From Blumeriella jaapii (taxonomy: Eukaryota > Ascomycota > Leotiomycetes > Helotiales > Drepanopezizaceae), in assembly GCA_009599575.1 (NCBI GenBank), contig VWND01000002.1:1364001-1428000 (forward strand): 64,000 bases of DNA, written 5' to 3'. The position numbers and the translations under genes were made by a program. Below, one piece after another: positions 35,015-44,730 of the stretch. Each line of letters opens with the position of its first letter. Within the stretch, counting starts at the first letter, position 1. The notes beneath the pieces were generated by a model. It ran no database searches, was not told the origin of the DNA, and was given only the letters and a program-made list of their open reading frames with translations.

Positions 35015-36774
35015 GGGCGGTGCTCGGGTCTTGTGCATTCTCCGTGAGGATGGAGAAGGAGGGAGATGGTTGTGTGAGGGGATGAGGGGGGTGCTGTGCT
35101 AGACTTTGGGGTGCGGTTGTCTGGCTGCTGGGAGAAGAGCAGACAGCAGGAGGATATGGGATTGGACGTCGTCGGCGTGCTGGGGGGGGGGGGGGGGGGA
35201 GGATGGGAGGATGGGATTGGTTTCAATCCAAGGGTTTATGATTGAAAAGCGACAGCGATGGGCGTTTGAGCGGCGGCGATGGCGTTGAAGGGACCGACTG
35301 GCCTTGCTGCTAATTCGGAATGGGGGGGGGGGGGAGGGGGGGCGGGTGGCTTTCGAGGTTCTTGCTTCCTGACCTCGACGAAGGCCGAAGCAACACACAA
35401 ATGGGTTCCAGCAGACCCCAATAGTCAAACGTTTCTTCCCCCACCTCCCAAACCGAGATCCCTTCGTCTTCACCGTGGTCTTTGGGACTACGGCTCGTCG
35501 CAGACGGTCGAGAACCGGCTTTGCCATTTCTCCTGGCCCGGCGCGAGAATCGCAAATCCGCATCGTAGCCCGCCTCGCCCTCCCTGGTGGGGAGGGACGA
35601 CTTCCGAGTCTCGAAATCACGGAGTCTGTTTCTTCCTGAAGACGGCTTCTCTTCCCAGGAAGGGAGGCTGGCAGGGAGGGTCTATCTGTTTCTTATTCTC
35701 TCTCGTCGTGCTCTTCTACTCACTGTGAGATTTGGTGGAAGAAATTCGTACATGTGTTTTGGCAGGCAGGCAGCGAGCTAGCGGTCTTCACCTAGCAGGT
35801 AGGTAGGGCTAGGTATCTTTCCGTCGGCAGAAACGGAAAAGCAGCATATTCCCTAGGTAGGAAAGGTAAGACCATCTGCCTATCCACACCTTTTCATTTT
35901 TGGTTCGACTCGTCTACCATGCAATCGTCAAGTCTGACGAGGTCTTCGTGTGGCGGTGGAGCAACAAACCCAAGCGAACGAATGAACGAACGAACGGATA
36001 CGAAGCGACGGCGACGGCACAGGATGCGAGATGGGGGCGTTCGACACCGGGCTGGACATTTCTTGCCCCTTGCCCTTAAGAAAAAATGCTTTTTTCCTTC
36101 CAGGGCGGTTTTTGATTGGTGGGCTTTTTATGGCGCGTTCTGTCTGCTCTTTCGTTCAGGGCTTGCAGTGGTCGGAAAGAAGAAGTGGGGTTTGTTGTTT
36201 GGGGTCCGGCTTTCTAAGCGAGGCGGCGGGCTCCGCGGACATCTCCAATGAAGTCATTGTGGCCCCAGGATTTACTGAAAGAGGAACCGCTGGACGAGTC
36301 TCGGGGACCGGCGTTTGACACGGCTGGATGTGTGGGCCTTTTCTTTTCCCGCGTACCTGGGTATTGAGTTCTGCGGGAGAGCGTGAACTCGGCGCAAACG
36401 CGAGTCTCTGTTTGACTTTTGCGGTGTGGCCAACATCGACGGTTTGGAACATGGTCCCAAGTTTTTTTTCGTCTTTTCTTTCTTTCTCTTGTGTTAGAGG
36501 AAATGAGTGAGGATGAAGTTACTAGGCGATATGACGAGGGACTCGCATTCATGGTGCTGGATATGGCCCTCTGCCTTCCTTACACAGAGGTATCGAGTTC
36601 TGCAGGAGGGATTCGATAAAGCTTCAACTCGAAGCAAACGCGCATTTCTGTTTGCTCTGACGACTAATTGCATGCAGTTATGGCGAGCGAGAACACTATA
36701 TACTCTTCGTTCTGGTTCCTCCCTTCTCGCGTCTTCTTGCTCGATCTCGTCCTTCCCAAACCAACGAACGAGCA
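35015..36774. other. Intergenic region with G-runs
   Basis: About 1.75 kb with no gene recognised. It has G runs at 35182-35199 and 35322-35340, a TAGGTAGG element near 35798, ACGAACGAAC near 35980, and two related TTCTGCGGGAGAG/TTCTGCAGGAGGG passages at about 36368 and 36598. The second is followed by a similar GCGTGAACTCGGCGCAAACG-type sequence, suggesting a short imperfect duplication. Confidence 0.4.
35182..35199. repeat. Poly-G tract, 18 nt
   Basis: Uninterrupted G run in non-coding DNA. Confidence 0.85.
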
Positions 36775-38331
36775 ATGACGACGGAACTCGTCCTTCTCCG
36801 GGGCGGAGACAACGCCACGGCTTGCACATCGAGTACCTCCTTCGACGAGATGGACTCGGCAACTGCGGCGTTGATTCTCCGCCTTCAGCTCGAGGACAGC
36901 GTTGAATTCCTGTGCTCGGTGGACCGCAAGGGGAAGGGGCATGCAGGTGAGGTTACCGATGCCCAGCTGGCTTTTGCAATATACAAGGCGGACCTGGAGC
37001 GCAGCGCGACTATCTTTACCGACCGGGCGATGACGAGGAGCATCGCCCATGCGTGCCAGGCTGATGGCGGCGTGCTCAGCTCCGCCTTTGCGCAAGAGCA
37101 AGCCGAAGCTCGGGATCGGCGACTGGCTCTTGAGCTGGGCGGCGTGGCAGCGCCTTTGGCCCTTGCGCAAGATGCTGTGGCGGAGGAGGAAGAGTTGGAC
37201 GAGGAGCTGTTGGAGAAGTTGGGTGCGCTGTACCTCTGTGGTGCTGACGAGGACTCGGCGGCATCTGAAGGCGATTCCATGGCATTGGTACCGTATGGGA
37301 GCACGCCGGTCGGGCCTGGTAAGTCCTCGCCAGGTAATGGGGTTCGAGGAGTCACGGAACTAATACGTCCCAGCTGCAGAATCTTCGGCCTGGGCGGCCT
37401 CAAGGAGAGTCAAGAGCCCCAGACGGCAGTGCACCGCGTGCGGAGACAGCTTTGTCTTCTGCGAGCTGGGCCGGGTTCCGTGCAGGCACGAGTACTGCCG
37501 CGCATGCCTCCAAGACCTCTTCCGCAGCTCCATGACAGATGACACGCTGTTTCCCCCTCGCTGTTGTCGCCAGCCCATCGTCCCGAACAGCAATGTCCGG
37601 GTGTACCTGAGTGCCGAGATCGTACATCAGTACGAGGCGAAGAAGGTCGAGTTCGATACGCCCAACCGAACATACTGCTCGAGTCCGGCGTGTTCGGCCT
37701 TCATCAGAGCTGAGTTCATCGTGGCTGACAGGGCCACCTGTCAGTCTTGCGGGATGGTGACCTGTAGCATTTGCAAACTGGCCGATCACGGCGGAGACTG
37801 TCCAGAGGATGAGGCGCTTCGGTCGGTGCTCCAGGTGGCGAAGGACAACCACTGGCAGCGGTGCTATGGATGCTACCGTCTCGTCGAACTCGCCACGGGA
37901 TGCTACCACATGACGTCTGTCACCACTCGCCTGCCCGTCTACATGTTCCTATTCCCGCTCAAGGTCGGATGAATGCTAACTACACCTGATCCAGATGTCC
38001 TTGTGGCTCCCAATTCTGCTACCTCTGCGGTGTAGCATGGAAGACCTGTGCCTGTCAAGAATGGGACGAGTACCGCCTCTACGAGCGCGCCGACGTGATT
38101 CTGGCCCGACAGCCCAATCCCGTCGACCAAGCCCCCGAGCAGCGCCGAGCTCGTCGCGCCGCCGTGGTGCGAGACTTAGTCCACAGACATGACTGTTATC
38201 ATGACCGTTGGCGCTGGGTCCAGGGCCCGCATGAATGCGAGGAGTGTCACCATGATCTGCCGGAGTACATATTCGAGTGTCGCCAGTGCCACCTTCAGGC
38301 TTGTAATAGGTGCAGGAAGAACAGGTTGTGA
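36775..38331 (+). CDS. RBR-type E3 ubiquitin ligase with C-terminal extra zinc finger
   Basis: Three exons, 36775-37318, 37374-37914, 37995-38331; 473 residues. Introns GTAAGT...CCCAG and GTCTGT...TCCAG are phase-correct. RBR ligases pass ubiquitin from E2 to a RING2 cysteine and then to substrate. Residues 1-181 form a helical N-terminal region (DSATAALILRLQLEDSVEFL, LERSATIFTDRAMTRSIAHA) seen in many fungal RBR proteins. RING1 starts at C201 (CTACGDSFVF, CRHEYCRACL), the IBR at about 282-324 (CSSPAC, CQSCGMVTCSICK, HGGDC), and RING2 at 345-375 (CYGC, GCYHMT|CPCGSQFCYLC). C358 in GCYHMTC occupies the catalytic position by analogy with parkin C431. After RING2 a further Cys/His cluster (HDCYHDRW, CEECHHDL, CRQCHLQACNRC) ends the protein. 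Substrate unknown. Confidence 0.9.
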
Positions 38332-41122
38332 TCCATGGGTAGGGTCGGGCTTTTGGGTCCTATTTCGTCGGCATCTTGACCACTCGAGTAATCCAGAAGT
38401 TTACCACTCTTGCCGAAGCTGCGAGTTTGTCTGAGTCTCTCAAAACCAGATTCTTCCCTGGCTTGATCATAGCTCGTAAGGCTAGATTGAATGCTTTTTT
38501 TTTTTCACTTTTGAGGGAAAAATGCCTCTTTCACCGCCTACTCATCTTGGAATTGTGCGTAGACTCGACGTGGCCCCTCACTCCGCTCAGCACCCTCACA
38601 TCTTCGAACCACATAACTCGGAGAATTATAAGTGTTTTTGGGTCTGTAAGTCGTCTATAAGACAATCGCTGGGCGACGGGGGCGGTATTTACAGACCCCG
38701 AGGGTTAAGCGAGACGGGGCCCGGGCTCCGGGGTTGCGGTGCGAATGCGAGATTTTTGCCAGCCCACAGAACCACCATGCTACATATCTGCCCTTCTCAA
38801 ATGTGAAGTTGGACTTGAGGTGGTGCTGGCAGAGAAGTGTAGATAAAAGGCTGGGTTAGACGACTAGGAGGGATTAAAGCTTCTGGTCTGGAACGAGAGT
38901 CGCTACACGGTTCGTGGTGACACGCACCCCACGTCTATTGAAGCGCTGTGGAGTGACGAGAACCTCGATGTTGATTTCCGTGATCAGGTCCTTTCCCGCG
39001 AGCAGCGCCTGTTACCTGTAACATGTATGTGTACATAAGCGTGCCGCGACCATCTCTCGGCGATGAGGAAAGCCTCTGCAGAGATGAGAGATGAGAGGGG
39101 GTTTGGGCCCAGGGCCTTGCTTGCTAGCAAAAGACGGGAGTTACATTAGAGCTGTCGCGGAGTTTATGAGTGCGGCGTGTGCAGGTCTCAATTGCTGAAC
39201 ACAGATGCTGTGTTTCACCTGAAGAGGAAAGACGCCTTCCGTAGGACTGGATCCCCAACTCAAAATCCAGGTTCCATAGATTAGAGAATCGCGAGAGCTG
39301 GCTTCCCCACTCAGATAGATACCGGCATTCAATGTCTTTGACGGATTGCCGCGTCAAAGTCAAATCCAACGATACGGTTGCTTGGCCCTCAGCTTATCAA
39401 AGTTAAGTCTATGCTGTGCATATGTATGTATGTACATACATACTTTCGACTCTGATTTACGGAACACGCTAGGACTATGCATCCAGAAAAGGCCATGCCA
39501 GAATCGCGAACTCGTGGCTGTGTTGACCCTCGGATACCGTACGTACAGTACTATACCTGACAGTGATACAGTAGTACAGTACCTTAGGTGCTGTTCACGC
39601 AGTGGTAGTCACATTCCGCGCACCAGCCAGCCGGCACTGCGGCGATCCGAGCTGAGAGTTTGTCACTGGTTGCCGCGATCAGCATGGAAAAGTGGTTCGC
39701 TCAAAGCTGTGCTGTAATCGACGTGGACATAATAACATTTATCAACCCTATAAAAAGATCACCATATTATAGGAGTATTCTTCTCCCTACTTACACACAT
39801 GCTGACGTATATGTGGTTGTCCATCTAAAGCAATTAGGCGAGAGTGACTATTTCGGAATCAAGCAATACGGAGTAATTGATTAAATCGATGAATTTTAAA
39901 CAACGCAGGTGGTCTGAACCCGATGTGGGCTCAGGGGTTCCCAAAGCTGCATAGCTTGCTGGCAGTGGCCTGCGGGGGACAGATGAGAAGGATTTTCCCC
40001 CTTGCAGTGGCGCTGTTTCAGGCTGATCTTTTGCTTGTTGTCTTTCCTCCCCCAGACGACAAGCTTTTCTCTAGAGCATCATCGCCTTAAAATCAATATC
40101 ATTATTCGGGGAACACTATACCCTCGAGGGTGCAGAGCAGAGGAAAAGGGTGTCGCAGCACTTGGGTCGGGTCTTTGCTCGCTTCTCCTATTGACAAAGC
40201 AAGAGATGCCCTCATTTGATGGTTAGCTTGGCGCTTCCAGCTTCGTATCTTGCCCATCGGGCGAGACTACTTCGTGTGCTTTGCGATCTCCCAGATCAGT
40301 GCGGTCCGGTCCATCGAGTCGACACGGGGAAGATATGCCCTCGGGCCCTGGCTCCGTCGCTGGTAGTTCGCGGGCGTATTTCTCGGGCCGCGCTTGAAGA
40401 GTAGAAAGGAGGTGTGTTTACTTACCTACCTATCTTAAGGTAGGCATGCAAGTGATCGCAGCGGTTCTCCCATGATTATTACAGGACCTCCTGATGGTCT
40501 ATTCGTGTTCGGAGCGCTCTGCCCATAGCTCCCGAGTGAGCACTATGTCCCTCCAGCAGGCAATTTCCGTTCGCGCAATGCGGTCAGGGGGTGGATCTCA
40601 ATAACCAGGCCGAGAGGGCCAAGCAGACATTCTGATATTACCAGCGACTTTCTACGCACCCAAACCCACCCAAACCCACTTGGACCTCCCAGCCCCTCCG
40701 CGTCTTCACCGTCGCTCCAAGCCTGTGCGCCGTTCACGTCCTGACCCTTGCCGGGTCACACTATTCGTGGAGACGCCCGGTGCTCCCCCCTCTAGCTCGC
40801 TTATCTCCTGTAGTCGCTTAACCCCTGTTTACCGCAATCCCGCGAGCCCTTTTCTAGCTCGATTCCCACCTCGATGCAACCTCTTTTTTCTCCATCCACT
40901 CAACAAGATTCTCTCTTGAGCAACCACAGTCTTTACAGTCGTCCTTCGCGATTGAATCCTCTCGTTTTCCCTTTCACCCTCAGTCATTCTTTACCCGAGC
41001 CGGATCCTTTGCCTAGTGGACTTTCTACATTCGTTTATCAACTGCTCGATACCCCCAGAGAATACCATCCACATCTGACGCCCCCTGGACGACCCTGAGA
41101 GGAAGGTCGGAAAGTCCTCACC
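38332..41122. other. Intergenic region
   Basis: About 2.8 kb without recognised gene. Notable: a TACAGTA-rich patch at 39540-39585, an AT-richer stretch at 39720-39900, ACCTACCTATC with inverted GGTAGG near 40424-40445, and a C/T-rich leader-like stretch from about 40850 to the ATG at 41123. Confidence 0.45.
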
Positions 41123-43072
41123 ATGAAGTACAACTCCTTGTCTGTCGGCCTCTTCGCCGTCTCGGTGGCGGCCAGCCAGCATGCTCCCAAGCATCACCAC
41201 GAACGCCGTGGCTACGCCATGGACAACCAGCCTCCGGTGCAGCAGAACACCACTGTGCCTGTCGTTCCTAGCAGTGTCTACCCGAGCAGCGTTCATAGCA
41301 GCGTTCATGGCAGCGTCTACCCAAGCAGCGTCCACAGCAGCGTTCATGGCAGCGTCTACCCAAGCAGTGTCCCGAGCAAAGTCTACCCAACCGGCGATCA
41401 CAGCAGCGTTCATGGCAGCGTCTACCCAAGCAGCGTCCAAAGCAGCGTTCATGGCAGCGTCTACCCAAGCAGCGTCCAAAGCAGCGTTCATGGCAGCGTC
41501 TACCCAAGCAGTGTCCCGAGCAAAGGCTACCCAACCGGCGTCCACAGCAGCGTTCATGGCAGCGTCTACCCAAGCAGCGTCCAAAGCAGCGTTCATGGCA
41601 GCGTCTACCCAAGCAGCGTCCAAAGCAGCGTTCATGGCAGCGTTTACCCAAGCAGCGCTAATAGCAGCGTCTACCCAGCCACTAGTTGCAAGTCCAGTTC
41701 CAATGCCGGTCACGTTTCTACGCCTTCTGCTAGCTACCCGGCTACGACTCCTGCTGCCTACCCGGCTACGACTCCTGCTGCCTACCCGTCGAGCACCCCT
41801 GGTGGCTACAAGCCTAGTAGCAATGCTGGAACCATCGTACCATCCACGACCTTGGTCTTCTACAAGACCGACGTCTTTACCGTCACCAGCTGCGCCCCAG
41901 AAGTGACTAACTGCCCAGCCAAGACTGGGGGACAGGTGACTTCGACCGTCCGAGCCTACACCGTAAGACCAAGAAGTCCACATGCGATTTCGGATTTGCT
42001 GACCGAGTTCTTAGACCGTTTGCCCAGTGTCCGAGGTCCCGTACTATTCTTCCAAATATGGCTCCAGCACCGCCAAGGGACCCGCTACCACTCCAGTACC
42101 TCACTACCCTCATGGAACTGGTGTTGTCAGCTTAGGACCCGTGCCAACCCCATCTCGCAGCCACGGCCCGCCTGCTTACCAGCCCGGAAAGCCCGAGACC
42201 ACGCCTGTCGTTCTCTCCTACACCTTGGGATACGGAACTTCGAAGACTGTTGTGACCACGACCATCAAGCACACCAACACACCACCCCCCTACGCTACTC
42301 AGCCAGGCGGAAAGGACAGCCCGCCCAAGCCCTCCAAATCCAACGCTGGTGTCCCAAGCTCCTCCGAGGCCACGACCACTACGACAGGAACCATCACCTC
42401 CACTCGCTACGTCACTGTCGTGAAGCCCAGTGTTCCGGCTTCTGTTCCCGGCTACGGCCCAGGGTCCTGCGTTCCTGTCACCGTCACCGTCACGGCGACT
42501 GTGGTGAGTTTGTGTGCTTCCCCCATCCCCGACCAGTGCGCTGACCGCATCTAGTCTGCCGGATGCCCTAACTATGGTGGCAACAACGGTGGCATCCCTA
42601 CTTTGGGAGTCCACCCCACCGGAAGCGGCAACAACGGCGGTTCCGCTCCCCCCAAGCATTATGGCGGCAACAAGAACTCGGGTGATGCCTCTACCCCCGC
42701 GGGCGGCGTGCCTTACCCCACGGCCACTGGCACCCCTTACAGCCACGGCAACTCCACCTCGACCACGAGCTCGTCGTCGTGCTCCGGCGCCTACCCAACC
42801 GGAGCCGCGCACCCCAGCGGCAGTTACCCTACCACTTCTTCACGCAACGCCGGTGTTGCTCTACCGGACACGGCTACCCCGTCGCGCCCTCCTCCGCCCC
42901 TTATGACACCCACCAGCACAACCACAACAACGGCGGCACGGTGCCCACCCCCTACCCCAGCAGCAGCTCGTCGTCGTCCTACGCGGTCATCGTGAGCACC
43001 GCGACGGTCGTCCCGGTCAAGAGCCCCGCGCCTGCGCCTGGATACGACGCGAAGCCTCAACCCGCCTACTAG
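41123..43072 (+). CDS. Secreted mucin-like cell-wall protein with tandem repeats, one frame break
   Basis: Three exons, 41123-41962, 42015-42503 and 42555-43072; about 615 residues once one missing base near 42855-42866 is allowed. The signal peptide is MKYNSLSVGLFAVSVAAS. A repeat domain follows (see separate entry), then a Ser/Thr/Pro region with PATTPAAY units. Next is the conserved wall-protein block TDVFTVTSCAPEVTNCPA, continuing over the intron as AYT|TVCPVSEVP, which is typical of fungal GPI or wall mannoproteins. Later segments contain VTVTVTATV, SAGCPNYGG and Ser runs. Exon 3 changes frame: one frame ends early, while the other runs to VPVKSPAPAPGYDAKPQPAY. There is no hydrophobic GPI-addition tail, so covalent wall linkage by GPI is doubtful. 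The likely role is surface structure or adhesion. Confidence 0.8.
41271..41670. repeat. 39-bp coding tandem repeat with 144-bp higher-order unit
   Basis: Eight copies of a 13-residue unit, SSVHGSVYPSSVQ (39 bp). A variant linker PSKxYPTGxH occurs twice exactly 144 bp apart (around 41371 and 41515), so a block of linker plus three units was duplicated as a whole. Copies are almost identical at DNA level, pointing to recent or ongoing slippage or recombination. Confidence 0.9.
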
Positions 43073-44730
43073 ACGCCTGTCGCCCATCACGACGGCACGG
43101 TTCGGGGCAAGAAACGCCCGGCCCGGCCAGATCGCATAGTTGGCCTGCGGGAGTCGAGTCACTTTGTTTTGTTTTGTCGCTTTGAAAATGGGGGTGCGGT
43201 GTTTCCCGGTGTGTCGCTCTCACCCATCCCATTGCAGCGCCCGTGAAGAAGCGGGCTGTGGCATGGTGGTGTTGTTGTTCTTGTTGTTGTCGTTGTCGTT
43301 GTCTCGAAGAGCGGAGTACGCTTTTCTTTTTGGTACACCTTAAAACCTAGTACAGTATATATAATTCCGGCATCTTTTTGCTTGATCACTCTGACTCGTC
43401 CTTGTCCCTTGGGCCCGTGCTGCTCCCTTTCCTTGCCGTCGCTTTGCCCTGTGGTATTTGTTGGTTCCCCCTCACGTATTGTATGTACTGTACCCGGCGG
43501 AGTCCTCAGCGAGGTCTCTGCCTGCCTGCCTGCCTTGATGGCGATGGTGTTTGTGCTTTTTCCCGAGCGGCAGCGAGCAAGCCTTCCTTCCTTCTTGAAC
43601 ACACACACGCGTGCGCACGGCTTGATGTCGTCTCTTTCTTTTCCTGTGTCACGTTATGTAGGTAGGTATGTATGTATGTATGTATGTACGTATGTACCGA
43701 ATGAATGCAACCTCTGCATGCAATTCCATGCCTATGGCATGAGAGCCTTCGCTCGTTCGCTCATCTACTTACTGTGTGTGCTATGGAATCGCTCGCTGCC
43801 CAGCCTCCCCGCCCCGCCTCGCCTCGCTTCGCTTGCCGAGAAAGAATAAACAAACATGAGCGTGTGCAGCTGCGGTCCTCGTGCGCGCGCAAGCCATGCC
43901 GGGCTGTCCCCCGCCAAGCGCTGTATTGCAGTACGGTAAGAGGGGCTCGGTCGGGGAGTTCTCGAGCACCGTACCGTACGTTTCTGGGTGTGGCTGGGCT
44001 GCTCGCGGACGGCCACACGTGGGCGTGTTTGCGGCCCTGCGAGGATCACTGTACTGTACGGATGCGGACTGAGCGATGCAAGCTCGACACGAGCGCTGGT
44101 GGGGCTTGGTTCGTGTATCGGATGCAGGTGTGTTTGTTTGTGTCCCTGTATCTCGGGACGGATCACGTTTGGTGGGGAGACATGAGTGATCTACAGTACT
44201 GTACTGGACTGGACTGTGCTGTACAGAATACTGTACAGTAAGTTGTTTGGAGCCGAAGTGGCCGAGCCCGAGCCCGAGCCCGAGCCCGAGGCCTGAACCC
44301 GAAGCCCGAGCTCTGCCTGACCCCGATGGACTAAAGTAAATCCGGTCCCGCTTGGACCGCTTTGTAAGCTTTCGAGTCGAGTCGAGTCGAGGCCCTCGCC
44401 AGTCGTGAAACTCTCACATCAACATCCATCATCCATCATCTCCAGCCTCACTCACTCCCTCACCCCCTCACCCCTCTCTCCCTCTCTCCCTCCCCTCCTC
44501 TCCCTCGCCTCCCATCCACCACCACCCCAGCCTCTGCATTCTTATGATTGTGGGTTGATAAAGGCATCGCTGCAACCGGCGCACTGACTCTCGGCCTTCT
44601 ACCTTCCTCTCTTTCACGGCTACCCCGCCTTGCATCATCGTCCACACCGGCTGGCACCGCGCGCTCTCACCGACAACTTCTCACTCTGACACGCGGATCA
44701 ACAAGAAACACACGCACACATCGTCCAAAG
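43073..44730. other. Intergenic region with simple repeats
   Basis: About 1.65 kb. Contains GTTGTT-type repeats (43268-43300), GTAT repeats (43662-43696), a CCCGAG hexamer array (44263-44292), GAGTC repeats (44375-44392), TACTG/TACAG patches (44048-44060 and 44190-44242) and a long C/T-rich leader from about 44410 into the next gene. No gene recognised. Confidence 0.5.
44263..44292. repeat. (CCCGAG)n array
   Basis: About five copies of the hexamer CCCGAG followed by degenerate copies, upstream of the TCP11 gene. Confidence 0.8.

Noticed and set aside
41181..41906. Alternative frames and antisense frames over the wall-protein repeat
   Set aside because: Shadow frames of the 39-bp repeat; the signal peptide and the TVTSCAPEVTNCPA block are only in the accepted frame.
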